From the NCBI GenBank assembly GCA_022393335.1, contig JAJEKB010021074.1:301687-365686 (forward strand): DNA of 64,000 nt, read 5' to 3'. Source of the DNA: Macrotrachela quadricornifera. Taxonomy: Eukaryota; Rotifera; Eurotatoria; Philodinida; Philodinidae. Below, piece after piece: positions 34,160 to 46,193 of this stretch (positions are counted from its first letter, which is position 1; every line of letters starts with the position of its first letter). A program made the position numbers and the translations under genes. The notes below the pieces were generated by a model, which saw nothing but the letters and a program-made list of their open reading frames with translations, was not told the DNA's origin and did not search any database.

Positions 34160-37100
34160 CTATCTATATGTACTCTTTTATTTTTTTCTTTGTTTTCTTC
34201 ACCTTCTTCAATTTTCCAAATGTTCTCTTCCGTTGATGGCATCAAGGATTTCTTCCTCTTGAAATCTTCATTCCTAATTCCCTCAGTTTTCTCCTATCTC
34301 CTTGATTACATATGTTACGACCACATGGAAAATAAAGCAGATGTTTATTTTCGATTAGTCAGAGCAACCTTTTCGTTAGCGAAATATTCATAAGCGTGAA
34401 AGTAGCACAAGTTATTTAAAATCAAAGCAATATTTTGGATGAAAAGTTAGTGAAAGAAGATCATGGAATCAGTGAAAGTGGAAGAAGCTGCAAAAAAAGA
34501 AGTCAAAATTCTAGGTTAAACAAAGAGTTTTTATAGTGCTGTCGGAGAAGAAGTATCAATTAAAACCAATAATCAGAATATTGCACATACTAAACAGATA
34601 ATGGTAAAAGAGTTTCTTGCAGATGCAAGAAAACCAGCTTCGTAGTTCTCAGCATCGTGCAAGTACTTCTCTGTTATACCATGCAGATAGTGCTATAGAC
34701 TTTATTAAACAAGGTGATATAAATAAATATAACGATAATAAATGGATAATGTTTAATCAATTCAAAACAATATTTAATGTTTAGTACATGGAGATAGAAA
34801 ATGATCATATTGGAAAATATCGAAATGCAATTGTCCAGTTTGTTGAAAATTATATATGCAAAAACATTGTTTCTAGGGTCATTCGCTTGAAATATTGTAA
34901 TTCATTACCAATAACAACGACAGTACGGATTGGCGAGAAACGACAAAGAGATGAAACAGTAAAAACTAAGACTGTATTACTAATACAATAATTCAGTTTT
35001 CATTCTCTTTTTTTATTTCTTCTTTAAACTTCTTCTGTCTTATTCTGTTGGTCTTTGATTTACTTCAATTTTGTTTTCAACTGATCAGTTTTGTATTTTC
35101 TGCTGATCAAATTTGTATTTTTTCACTAATAAAAATTGAAAGTTTTTACTGATACTTATCTTTAAAAAACGGATCATTTCATAAGTTATTACTGATAACT
35201 GTAGCACTGGTCGTCTAATATTTATACTGATCATTTGCATCTTTTTTTTACTGATAATTCATTTATTTTACTGATCACTTGAATGGCTGCCAAAATGAAT
35301 TAATGAACTTCATGGAGAAATTTGTATAGGATGAAAAAGTCGTATGGTAAATTATTTCTTCAAATTAAATTAAATTCAAAACTTTGATTGTCATCTTAGT
35401 TTTTTTTATTAGATTTTATAATAGAATAAATTTTTTTTTGTTTCTATTAAAACTAAAGACAGAACTATAATTAATAAAGTTAATCGAGAAAATCTAAAAT
35501 ATAGTTGAAAATAATAAAACTAAAAGAAAATGAAGTAAGTTGAAAATGTAATTGTTGTTTAGGTGAATCTATTGATGACTTTTTTCCATTGTTCACCACC
35601 TTTTCTTCAAGTGACAAGAAAATTTCCACTATCATTACTTATTTTGTAATTAGTAAATAGAAAAAAGTAGATAAATTTAGTATGATGTAGTTGTTAAAAA
35701 AAGTGAACCTAATTTCGATAAGATAATCCGAAGAACATTGAATAACTTGTTATATATGTAAATTAACGTATGTGTTTCATTGTTCTCTTGCATTTGAATA
35801 ATATTTTTCAATTTGATTTAATCCTTGATAAATTTGTTTATCATTAGCAAAAACTCGAGCATCATTCGCACAAGAAGCAACAGCTTCTTTTTTTTGACAA
35901 TTATTATAATAATGTTTAAATTTTTGATTGAGTTTATCGATTGTTTCCAATGACATTTCACTCTTTTTTTATGATTTGTACATTTCTCTAACAAAGGTAA
36001 TCAACTAATGATTATGTAAACTGATTTGTCTCTTTGTATGCATGTTCTTACTATTTTTTCTCATTTCTTGTTTTTTTCTTGTCCTTATTGTCAAGTGTTA
36101 TTGGTAAAATAATGTTATTTTTCCGCTATAAAAGATTGTGACCTGCATTCATTTTAAAGTCAAATCATGAAACAAGTCTACTATTGATAATCTTCGAATA
36201 AAATGACTTTTCCTATTCGCCGGATGTCAATCAACGAATAGAGCAGAACACATTTCTCTTTAATCAAAATCTTTTCGACAATTTCATAACAACAATAACA
36301 GATTTTATTGATTTTTTTTATCTTGTATTACATATGACCAAATACTGAAAAATCAAGCAAATATTGATTTGAATGTCAATATTGCTGAATATCTTTCAAT
36401 GAAAAAGATTAACTTTTTCATCAATTAAAAGAAAATAAGGCTAATTATAGAAGATGTTAAGAATAAATTTTTATCATGATTCAAGATAATATTAACATTT
36501 CAATATGTCAGATAATAATTCAGCCAATATTGCATAATGACTATCACTTTATCTTTACTTTATATTCAAGAAGTTAACTGGTGTAAAGAAAAATATTCTG
36601 ATATTTGTTGTTTTTTAATAATTTCCTAATTGAATATGACGAGTTAATAAGCCTCTATATAACCTTATCATAAAATAAGTGAAATCTTAAATAAAATAAA
36701 GATAAAATGTCAGTCCTATGTGATAGTAGAGTATGAGTATAAATTCTTATTTAATTTCGTTTAATATTTATCTCTTTATTGAGACAATGTTATAATTTAA
36801 TCATGTGGAGAGAAGATTTGTTTGTTATTATTATTAGTGATTGTTTAATGGTATCTAAATGAGTCTGTGCAATTTGTTATGCTTTATTCATATTTGAAAT
36901 ATACTTCCGAAAGAAAAAACAAATTTTCAATTAATAATATTAAGTATTTACATAAAATAGATGCGAAAACTTCGGATTTTATCCGAAAGTTATGTGTACT
37001 GCAAAAAGTGTATGAGTCAGATGAGTCATTATAGAATGTTTGAACGCCAAAATTATCATGACAAAAATGTCTTTATGAGCACGATTTCTGTTGACTGTTG

Positions 37101-37200
37101 CTCATCTGAAAGGACTTTGGATCGAATACAGCTCAGATTTGAAGTCTCCGCTTTCATTTACCCTAGGAAAAACCATTTTTCTCATAACTTGATTTTTATT
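34160..37200. other. AT-rich intergenic region
   Basis: Short interrupted plus-strand frames at 34430-34990 look like remnants of a Lys/Glu-rich coding sequence, but no family is recognised. Phrases such as TTTTACTGAT(A/C)A recur at about 35095-35280 as a loose repeat. The remainder holds nothing I can support. Confidence 0.45.
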
Positions 37201-37212
37201 GGTTACTGCTCC

Positions 37213-37395
37213 ATCCAAGGGCGTAAATAAAGGAACCCGTGGGCACTACATCTCGCCCCCGGCTTATGAAAAATTAATAGAAAAGAAAGGTATACCTCCT
37301 GCTTTTGAAAGTTTGGTTTTTTTCTGGTCACCAAAATAGAAAAACTGAGGTTACGTCTCCCTGCCTTGGTACCTAACTTACGCCTCTGGTTCAAC
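37213..37395. mobile_element. Possible small hAT-like MITE
   Basis: CCAAGGGCGTAAATAAAGG at the left and the inverse of CCAGAGGCGTAAGTTAGG at the right form short imperfect inverted repeats of the CAGRGGCGTAA kind common in hAT MITEs. The interior is GC-richer than its surroundings. No target duplication could be confirmed. Confidence 0.4.
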
Positions 37396-38430
37396 CAATG
37401 GGATTTCGTAGCAAATAAAGTACAGATTCGAGTTCTGTGACCCAGAGAATCTCGAAGTAACATATCTGTGATCAGAAGATAGAGCCCTAGTTATAGGTCA
37501 ATGACATCGTTGGCAACATTGGAACCACTTCCTGCATAATCATGTTTGCCATATAGGTAACTTACGCTTTTTATTTCTTTACATATTATGTACCATTTTG
37601 TAGCTCATAAAATTTTCTATCGAATGGTATATAACAAATGGGGTTTTATTCAATTCTGATAGAAAATTTTCCTACGAGAACGACGATATATCGATCGTCC
37701 TCTAGAAAAACCATAGGAAAAAATCAGTATTTTTGCAATAACTCAGGAAGGACTCATTCAATCAGGCTCATCTTCAAACTCGACCAAGATATTAATGAGA
37801 CTAAACTGCGTAGAAAATTTCACCACGATCTGATTCTCCTTTCGAAAACTATCGTGTAAACGGCTAGATGACCGGACATACAAACCGATTCTTTAGTGTA
37901 TGAGCTTTTTGAGTACACAAAAACGAACACAAACTTCGTTCAACAAATGATCTTTAATTGTATGAGATCATTTTTCATCAAAAGTTTTTTCTGAATGAAT
38001 TGGATCTTTAATTTGTTTGGATATATATTGCGTACCAATATTTGATGACAAAATAATAATTATACTCGTAAAATCAACTATTCGATTGTTTTCATTTTAA
38101 TAAATATCATTTTATAGGATACTTCAACTAATAAAGACAAAAAATTACAATAAGATAATCACAATTTAAAAAATCTTCCAAATTCATGAATGAACTTTTT
38201 CAACTTCATTAAACAAAATAATCGTATGAGGTTCTTTTTGAACATCTTCTATTAATTGTCCATAAACAACATTATCTAATAAATAAATCATTAAGATAAA
38301 TAAAACAAAAATTGAAGTTTTTTTAACTTTGTTTTACATCAATTAATTGACCAACTGAATGAGATTCACTATATTTATTCATATTAATATGAATTACTGA
38401 TTTTGTTGCATCAAATCATTCTAATGCTAC
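37396..38430. other. Intergenic
   Basis: AT-rich, no supported feature. The frame at 37638-37859 has no recognisable similarity. Confidence 0.4.
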
Positions 38431-39984
38431 TGGGTGAATCCATGGAGACCGTACTAATTTTTTGGAAAAAGTTTTTCTTTTGTTAGATTTTTTTTCCTCC
38501 AAAATGCCGGTATGGTCTAAAAAATACTTTTATTGAAAGAAGAAGTCAAACCGCTCCTGTTGAAGATTTCGAGTTCTTGGTCATTTTCTTAAAACTCCTA
38601 GGATATATTGTGAGAGATAGAAAAACGTCAGAAAGAAGTCTAGAACTTGTTCAAAGACAACGTTTTCAGCATTTTCTTGTGCTGAAAAATATGAAAAGAG
38701 TCTAGAAATACTTTTCCTGAGAAAAGAGATCAGTTCCTTTCTATTGAAAGTTTTGAATTCTAGGTCATTTTCCCTGAATACAAGGATGACCTTAGTTCGT
38801 TAGCTTGAGTGACAACCAATTAATTTAAAGGATTTTCTTCTTTTTCTCAGAGAGTACAACGACTCTAATCATAGTATGCTCGCAGGATGGTGTCGAACTA
38901 ATCACTTTGCCCCCATAACTCGAATGAAACACCATTAGATCGTCTCACAGAAGTCAGACAACATGACCTCGTGATCAGCGTTCTCGTATCACCTTCAGTC
39001 GAACATGTGAGAAAGATAACGGTATCCAAGATAATGTATTGATATTACAATAAGCAACTTCATGTAGTTAATGGCATTAAATCCTGACAAAGAATTCATC
39101 CTAAGTCACGAAACTGAGATTGAACGAACCTGGTATGGGAGTAAATCAGGAGAGTTCTCTGCTGTGTCTGAATGCTCAGTGCCAACATCAAGCTTTATTT
39201 CACAAAACTTGAGTGATTGGAAAAGACATAAAAAAGAACTTTATTTTAACGGTGTTTCTCCCAAGTTATCCAGTTGGTACATAAGTTCTGCACGATTTTG
39301 TGCTTTTTTAAGCAAATATAAGGCTTGGTATTTCGTGAATGGGAAACAATAAAGATCTCAAAATTTTAGTATAGATAGAACTCACGAAGAATTACCTACA
39401 GTAAAAATTTCAAATCTTTAACGTTTTCCAATCGCAGAATATTAAGTCTGATATTTGCGAAAAAGTAAAAACCGTGCAGAATTTATGTGATAATCGGATA
39501 TGTAGGCAAAGTGATTAGTTCGACACCATCCTGCGAGCATACTATGATTAGAGTCGTTGTACTCTTTGAGAAAAAGGAGAAAATCCTTTAAATTAATTGG
39601 TTGTCACTCAAGCTAACGAACTACGATCATCCTTATATTCAGGAAAAATGACCTAGAATTCAAAACTTTCAATAGAAAGGAACTGATCTCTTTTCTCAGG
39701 AAAAGTATTTCTAGACTCTTTTCATATTTTTCAACACAAGAAAATACTGAAAAAGTTATCTTTGAACAAGTTCTAGACTTCTTTCTGACGTTTTTCTATC
39801 TCTCACAATATATCCTAGGAGTTTTAAGAAAATGACCAAGAACTCGAAATCTTCAACAGGAGCGGTTTGACTTCTTCTTTCAATAAAAGTATTTTTTAGA
39901 CCATACCGGCATTTTGGAGGAAAAAAAATCTAACAAAAGGAAAACTTTTCCAAAAAATTAGTACGGTCTCCATGGATTCACCCA
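38431..39984. mobile_element. 1.55-kb foldback element with 480-bp inverted arms
   Basis: Arms 38431-38911 and 39505-39984 are inverted copies with only a handful of differences. Outer ends read TGGGTGAATCCATGGAGACC and its inverse; inner ends read ATCACTTTGCC and its inverse. The 593-bp centre contains a 93-codon + frame at 39071-39352 without recognised domain. The near identity of the arms suggests a recent insertion or gene conversion. No target duplication is visible beside the ends. Confidence 0.9.
39071..39352 (+). other. 93-codon ORF within the foldback element, doubtful gene
   Basis: The ATG-started frame has balanced composition (SHETEIERTWYGSKSGEF, then FISQNLSDWKRHKKELYF) and spans the unique centre of the element. 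It may be a remnant of a transposon gene or a captured host exon. No catalytic DDE pattern is visible. Confidence 0.3.
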
Positions 39985-42900
39985 TTATATTCATAAAATA
40001 AATTATAACAACGTTAATTAATTTATTAATAAAATTATAATTATTAAGTTAAATTAACCTAAAACCTTTAACAATAATTTAATCTTATTCAAAGTTTCAA
40101 CCAATAATCAGGGAAGAATATAACCCTTAATCAATTAATGACAATGTCCTTCCTTGTAACACGTGAAGAATATCAACTTTATGTGAAGTTATATGATTTA
40201 GTCCTCTTCTAAGAATTCTAGCTTTTGATGCTCGATATCATTAGACCTATTCTGTTTGAATTCTACAAATGAAAAACTGTTGAAGGTTAATACAATTGAC
40301 ATTATAATGTATCGTCCTTGTTGGTGTGATTCTTTTAATCGTGGTAGAAGAGAGAACATTCTTTCTTCACTCTACTTTACTTTAATGCACATGACAGGCC
40401 AATGATCCATCATACGTCAAACATTCACTGTTTGAAGAACAAAATAAACAGTAACCAAGCAAATTCTGCGCAATATGCACTTTATATACTTTTCTTCTCC
40501 TTCATACACTTATATCAGCAACTAATCTTTTCTCTTGTGGGCTATAATTCTCTCAATTACCTCACATATAAACGTTTTAAAAAGTAATACGTTGCTGTGC
40601 ATTTGTTTGGTGTAAATCATCGTACAGGTTTTGTTTCTCGACAGACAACTACAATATAAGAGTTAATAACAGTACTTTTGTCTTTTTTTCTTTGTTCGTT
40701 CTCGATTCTCATGAAAGTTGGATGTATTATTCTTCTTATTGAGTGGTTTAAAAAAGGAATCAACTCTTGTTCAATGCGCGAGAGAAGAAGAGACGAAAAA
40801 CTTTCAAGGTTGAAGTTTGTCGAATTCAATGAAAAGTTGACCGCATGACAACATATCTGAGTCGAGTAACTCTCTTATGCATATTGTTTAATATTTGCAA
40901 GAAAGAACATAAACGCCAAAAGAATACTCGCAAATTATGCATTCATTCTGTCATAATTTTTTTCATTGTTAGTCAAACAAGCACTCGAGAGAAAGAGGAG
41001 AGAGAGAAAATGAGAAAAACTTCGTTTGAAAAAAGAAAGAAAATGAAATTTGGCTGATGTATATGCGTGTTCTCTTTTGAAAACAACATTCTTTTGTTGA
41101 CTTGGCAATAGCTTAATAAAAAAATAGGAAAATGTAGGACAAGGAGTTGCACTAGAGGAATAAAAGTTGTACTGTTCTAGATCCTGCTAGAATCCATGAA
41201 TGTTCTCCAATCTGAATACCGTTATGTCTTCATCTCAAATATAGTCCAACAACGAAGTATCTCGAGCGCCAACTACTGTTTGATGAGACTTCTGGTTTTT
41301 CTTTCAGTTCTTCTTCAATGAAAATGGATGAGAATAAGAGAACACCATGTTGGAACCTGTTCTCTATTGAGTTTTCTATGATCCTCAAGTTATAGGTATT
41401 CACTGAATGCCAATGAAACTTCTTGTCCGTTAGATTCTTTGCAATGAAATATTAAAATTTGCATTCATTTGATTCGTCTTATTTTTCATCGATTTCGTTT
41501 CTTATCTCACTTTAACTAAAGCGTTTTGTTATGCAATTTCAAATATTTGTTTATACTTTGACACCAGAAAAATGCCAACTCATTTATAAAGGAAATGCTG
41601 CTCTGACGCGATAGTAGTAGATATGTATTGTTTTTTATACGACACTGCTCTCTTCTGTTTGTCATTTTAGATTGCGATCAAACAGATCAAGAGAATTTTG
41701 CTTTTTGCATGAAGAAAAATAAAAAAATCCTGAAATAATTTTATAAAAAAAATCAATGAAGTTCGTTTTATCTTGTAAAAAATGAGATATGAGGAGACGA
41801 AAAAACAACTACGTGCGACATGCAAAGAGACCAATATGTGTTGCAATCACACAAGATACATTCATACCATTGTCATTAGATTAAAGCTTAATTGATAGAG
41901 ATATCCCGTTGTGATCTTGATATATGAAACTCGGCGCATATTCTCTTACAAATATCAATATTTCCTATGCAGCAAAGAAGAAGTTGAGTTTGCCTCGTTC
42001 TCCATGAAACGATAAAATATTCAGCCGTTACATAAATGTGCACAGATTTTCATTTAAAAGGAACTCATCGAACTTTTGTTTCGAAGGGTGTGTCATCATT
42101 CTTTGAAGAATATCTTCAAACAGTTATGTACGCATCCGATAACATCCAATAAGATGAGAAGTAAATTTTTTTTTTGTTCTGTTGACAATTTCGCTCATTT
42201 ACTCTTTAATAACAATGAACAGAATGAAGTTCGTTTTTATATGCTTGGATTGTGCTGTTATGGAACAATTTTATGAAGCACAATGATTTCACAGCGAAAA
42301 AGTTTTTCAACAATAGAAGTTCATATAGAATTGAATGTAAACAATAAAATTACGCCTAAAATATCTCTGTAGCTATAAATTATTCTATTTGAATGTATTA
42401 TGTGAAAGAAGTGTGAAAGAACATATTCTATCTGTTACATCTTTCACTCATCGTAGAATCCATTAAACAATTTTACATGTTATTTGCATTTACAAAGGGT
42501 ACATATCTGTTCAGCATATTTCTTTAGCATTTATGCATGTTCTTGCCCGAAGGCTTCGCACATGCGTTACGACGTGAAGAAAACTGCAATTCAGAATGAG
42601 GATGGAAGATTAGAATTTTCTCTTGTTCTATCCAGAACCTTGATAAGTCAAATCGTTCTTTACAAAAACTCTTATTGTGCAGTTGCGAGTTGTAAGAACT
42701 CGTGCCTACAACTCGAAAAACGCGTTCTATGGTATTTTGCTAAAATAATTTCGAAAAGAGAGTATGGCACATCGATTTCGTATGTGACTCCAAAAGTTCC
42801 ACCTTGAGTCTTTTAGCGGCTCCTAAGCAAGATGAAAATTTTCATTGTATTCAACCGTTCGTGGATGCTATAAAGCTGGGTCGTTCCAGTTGATACAACG

Positions 42901-43545
42901 TACCATATTCTATTTGTATTTTCCATATCTTCGAATTGCAACGCATCTAAATTTCAACCATTGAGTTCAATGTATTGATGAGGAAGAATAATGCTAGTCT
43001 CAACCCTACTTAGATGTTTCACGCATGCTCAAAGATTGGATGTTCTTGACTTCTTTTAAATAAAGGGGATCATTCGCATGCAGTACTGAGTTGTTGTATT
43101 CAGGCAAAAGATTCTCAACACGAGGGTTGATATGAATACTAGCATGAAGCATATTCTCACGGTCGACAATTCCTCCTAGTCATACGTAGTCAACAAGCGA
43201 TCGAAAGAGGTAAAGCGAGCAATGAACTCAAGTAGTTCTGTTCTGCACCAATCGAAAATCGAGAAAGTAAATCATTGTCTTTTTACAATCTTGACTTTTG
43301 CATTTCTTGGCATGAAAATGTCTTTCATCATGCTCTCAAAGAAAAGATGCCTTTCAATAAGATTCTTCTTGACGTAATTATACATGAAAATCGAGAAAAA
43401 TAATTAAGCGTTGTCAATGTACAAATATAGTATGCCTCCAACGCACACAAAATAAACAGTTGCGAATAAATGAAGAAAGACGCTGCCGCCTTTCCTTCTC
43501 TCACTCGCTTGGTAACTCTAAATAAATACAGAACAACGGACGGCC
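39985..43545. other. Intergenic, no supported gene
   Basis: Several 60-107 codon frames exist (such as 42484-42807 on +) without domains, paralogues in the window or splice support. The last few hundred bases should contain the upstream control region of the Ly6-like gene. Confidence 0.45.
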
Positions 43546-43553
43546 TATAAAAA
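43546..43553 (+). promoter_or_regulatory. TATA box of the Ly6-like gene
   Basis: TATAAAAA lies 89 bp upstream of the first ATG of the gene, in a locally GC-richer context (GGACGGCC). Transcription would start at about 43575-43580, giving a leader of about 55-60 nt. Confidence 0.65.
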
Positions 43554-43634
43554 TGAGTGGAAAGTATTCACATTTTACTATTCTTCAATCATAAGCAACG
43601 ACGCAAATTCAATTTCTTTAACAAACACGAAACC

Positions 43635-44136
43635 ATGTCTACAAGCTTCCTTCTCTGCCGCCATTTTGTTAGGTGAGGACGACACTTTTGATTGTTGAAT
43701 ACTACTTTTAAACTGTTGTATAGTTCTCGAACACACGGCGTTTGGTATCAATTGTTATACATATGGCACGGGTACAGACGACTGTGGCACATCGTTCAAC
43801 TCAAAGGGTGCTGGCGTTATGCAAATTTCCGAATCGTCAGTTACTTATTGTGCTGTGCGTAATTTTTAGCTAACATTTTTCACTCATGTGCTGTTCCTTT
43901 TATAGAAAACAGTATATTCTAGCAACACAAACTCAATTGCTCGAGGGCGTGATTTATTATCGACATGCAGCTCTGTTGGTACGGTAACTGTTACCGCAGT
44001 CACTACTGGTACCGGTTCAGATGGAGCCACTGTCTACTGTTGCAATTCAGACCTCTGCAATGGTTCTCCAATGAAGTCAGCAAGTGTTTTGCTTGCGATT
44101 ACAGCGGCTACACTGCCCTTGTTTTATAAGAAATGA
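43635..44136 (+). CDS. Ly6/uPAR-type small surface protein, three exons
   Basis: Exons are 43635-43672, 43724-43854 and 43906-44136, separated by 51-bp GT-AG introns. Exons 2-3 read INCYTYGTGTDDCGTSF, then TYCA, RGRDLLSTC, and end VYCCNSDLCNG plus a hydrophobic tail (SVLLAITAATLPLF). The CC...D.CN ending is the hallmark of the Ly6/uPAR three-finger fold, and the tail fits GPI anchoring. Such proteins sit on the outer membrane leaflet and often modulate receptors; this one's partner is unknown. Oddity: from the only ATG, exon 1 joins exon 2 one base out of frame, whereas another frame of exon 1 gives a good signal-peptide core (LQASFSAAILL) but has no ATG. This is a sequencing error, an unseen start, or a broken allele. 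Confidence 0.8.
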
Positions 44137-44220
44137 ATGAACATTAGTCACGAACTTTTTAAGAGACAATCCAACATTTTTTGTAGTTTTCTTTCCGTAG
44201 CTCCTTTTTATCTTTTCTCA

Positions 44221-44226
44221 AATAAA
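44221..44226 (+). terminator. Polyadenylation signal of the Ly6-like gene
   Basis: AATAAA, 84 bases after the stop codon, in a T-rich 3' region. Confidence 0.6.
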
Positions 44227-45134
44227 TTTCACTTATCATTCTCAAGAACAAGCCAACAGTAAAATTGTCAAAAAACAATGGGATCGATCCAGTTGGATAA
44301 TTCAGAGCAAAGTCGGATCAATTCAATTCAATTCAGAATTGACTTCAATTGAATTACCCAGCTCTGGAATTGGATGCCCGAAATACTACTTCCCACAATA
44401 GAAAATACTGAGTCTTATATTATGTTCTAGCCCACAAAATTTTCAGAGAAATTTTTTATTATAACGGGTCTTCTTATAACAAACCTCACTTTATTCATTA
44501 ATATCAAGTTTGAATTTTTCTGTTAACATATAGGCTGCTTAAAATTAAATGAATACGCGGTTCGCGTGAGGATAATACTATTCTATTCAATTTTTCTCAA
44601 TCAAGAAAAATCTAGATTATAAAATAAATGATTCTTTTTATAAAGTTTGACCAATGGTTCTCGGATCAGAAAATTACAATTTAAGAGTGATGTATCGAAA
44701 TTGTCAACAATTTATTTTTTCTCTGTGAACAGTACGGGAAGCCTAATTTTGAGAAAATGACGATTTTTCAATAAATTTGAACAAAGGTTTTCGACAGTAT
44801 CGTGTATCTAGGATTTTGGAAATACTCCCAGATTTCGTTATGGGGATGCCGTATCTCTTATGTGCACGTAAGTGAAGTTAGCACCATGTTTGTTTAAAAA
44901 CCTAGTTCAACTGTTGTACCGCGTTCAAAATTAGAACTGGACAAGCTCTATTCAATGGTATACTCAGATCTTCGATGGCTCAAAGTATGATTTTCAGATT
45001 TTCTCTAGCGTCATTTATCAGCTCAAAAATCATAGTATTGATATACACTGAAAAAAAAATTTTTCGGAAAAAAAACGAGAAAAAGCGTATTCTTGAAAAG
45101 TTCTGATTTAGATTTTATTGCAATGGAAAAGTAT
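44227..45134. other. Intergenic with a diverged foldback relic
   Basis: At about 44805-44867, GTATCTAGGATTTTGGAAAT and GGGGATGCCGTATCTCT resemble the 241-bp foldback element at 12127-12367, with one end lost. There is an AATTGA/TCAATT-rich patch at 44325-44365. No gene is seen. Confidence 0.45.
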
Positions 45135-45452
45135 TCAGAAATGTTTTACAGTATGATTTTCTTCAAAACATCCTAGACCGCATAGACCAACATCACAAAT
45201 ATCACATTGATAACGCGTATCGGTACGCTTCCTCTCTCGACCACTAGTATAACTACAGACTACACAAGATCTCTGTGCATTTTTCTTAGCAGCTGTTGCT
45301 GGAAGTAGAGATGGAAAATGACATTCGGTGAGACGTAGAGGGTTGTCTTCGATCGTTCGACGACCAATCGATCTTTTAGACTGAGCATATCTTCCAATGA
45401 GTTGTCGAATTAATTGAATACAGAAATCGTCAAATGAGACATTTTTTTCCAT
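45135..45452 (-). CDS. piggyBac transposase C-terminal zinc-ribbon fragment (105 aa)
   Basis: The frame encodes FDDFCIQLIRQLIGRY, a linker, then a Cys-rich end: RSCVVCS, then RYQCDICDVGLCGLGCFEENH with a final HF. This matches the C-terminal cysteine-rich domain of piggyBac transposases and PGBD proteins (C-x2-C ... C-x2-C ... C ... CF...H), which binds the transposon ends. The DDE catalytic part is absent; nothing similar is seen upstream before the N gap. The frame starts with its own ATG and is intact, so it is either a 3' remnant or a small stand-alone DNA-binding protein. A TTAA-flanked insertion lies about 24 kb away. Confidence 0.7.
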   Translation of the reverse strand: MEKNVSFDDFCIQLIRQLIGRYAQSKRSIGRRTIEDNPLRLTECHFPSLLPATAAKKNAQRSCVVCSYTSGRERKRTDTRYQCDICDVGLCGLGCFEENHTVKHF

Positions 45453-45792
45453 GCTTCAGTTTGTATAAAGTATAAGAATTCATTGTTGATAAATCCAGTA
45501 GTTGAAAGAAAAATTTCTTATACCGCTTGATAATTTTTCGTGAACATTGTACAAAACTGATCTTCATGTCAACTTTATCAACTGTATCCCTTTTCTCATT
45601 GTAGTGTACGACACATTCTGGTTTTTCAATTGCTTTGTAAATCTTTCAATCTCTTTTTTGTGTTCGTATCACGCGCAGCTCATGAATGGAAGATAATATA
45701 ATGAGTGATTTCATGATACTTGTGACACATTTACACCGACCCTTACCAAATCGTTTGAAACTTTCAGGGCTTGTGTAATAATCAGTTCTAAG

Positions 45793-46192
45793 NNNNNNNN
45801 NNNNNNNNNNNNNNNNNNNNNNNNNNNNNNNNNNNNNNNNNNNNNNNNNNNNNNNNNNNNNNNNNNNNNNNNNNNNNNNNNNNNNNNNNNNNNNNNNNNN
45901 NNNNNNNNNNNNNNNNNNNNNNNNNNNNNNNNNNNNNNNNNNNNNNNNNNNNNNNNNNNNNNNNNNNNNNNNNNNNNNNNNNNNNNNNNNNNNNNNNNNN
46001 NNNNNNNNNNNNNNNNNNNNNNNNNNNNNNNNNNNNNNNNNNNNNNNNNNNNNNNNNNNNNNNNNNNNNNNNNNNNNNNNNNNNNNNNNNNNNNNNNNNN
46101 NNNNNNNNNNNNNNNNNNNNNNNNNNNNNNNNNNNNNNNNNNNNNNNNNNNNNNNNNNNNNNNNNNNNNNNNNNNNNNNNNNNNNNNNNNNN
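45793..46192. other. Assembly gap of 400 N
   Basis: Unknown sequence. It removes the 5' part of the ADP-ribosyltransferase-domain gene that follows. Confidence 1.
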
Positions 46193-46193
46193 T

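Noticed and set aside
42484..42807. 107-codon plus-strand frame
   Set aside because: It contains several Cys but no recognisable domain, no signal peptide and no supporting splice or paralogue evidence.
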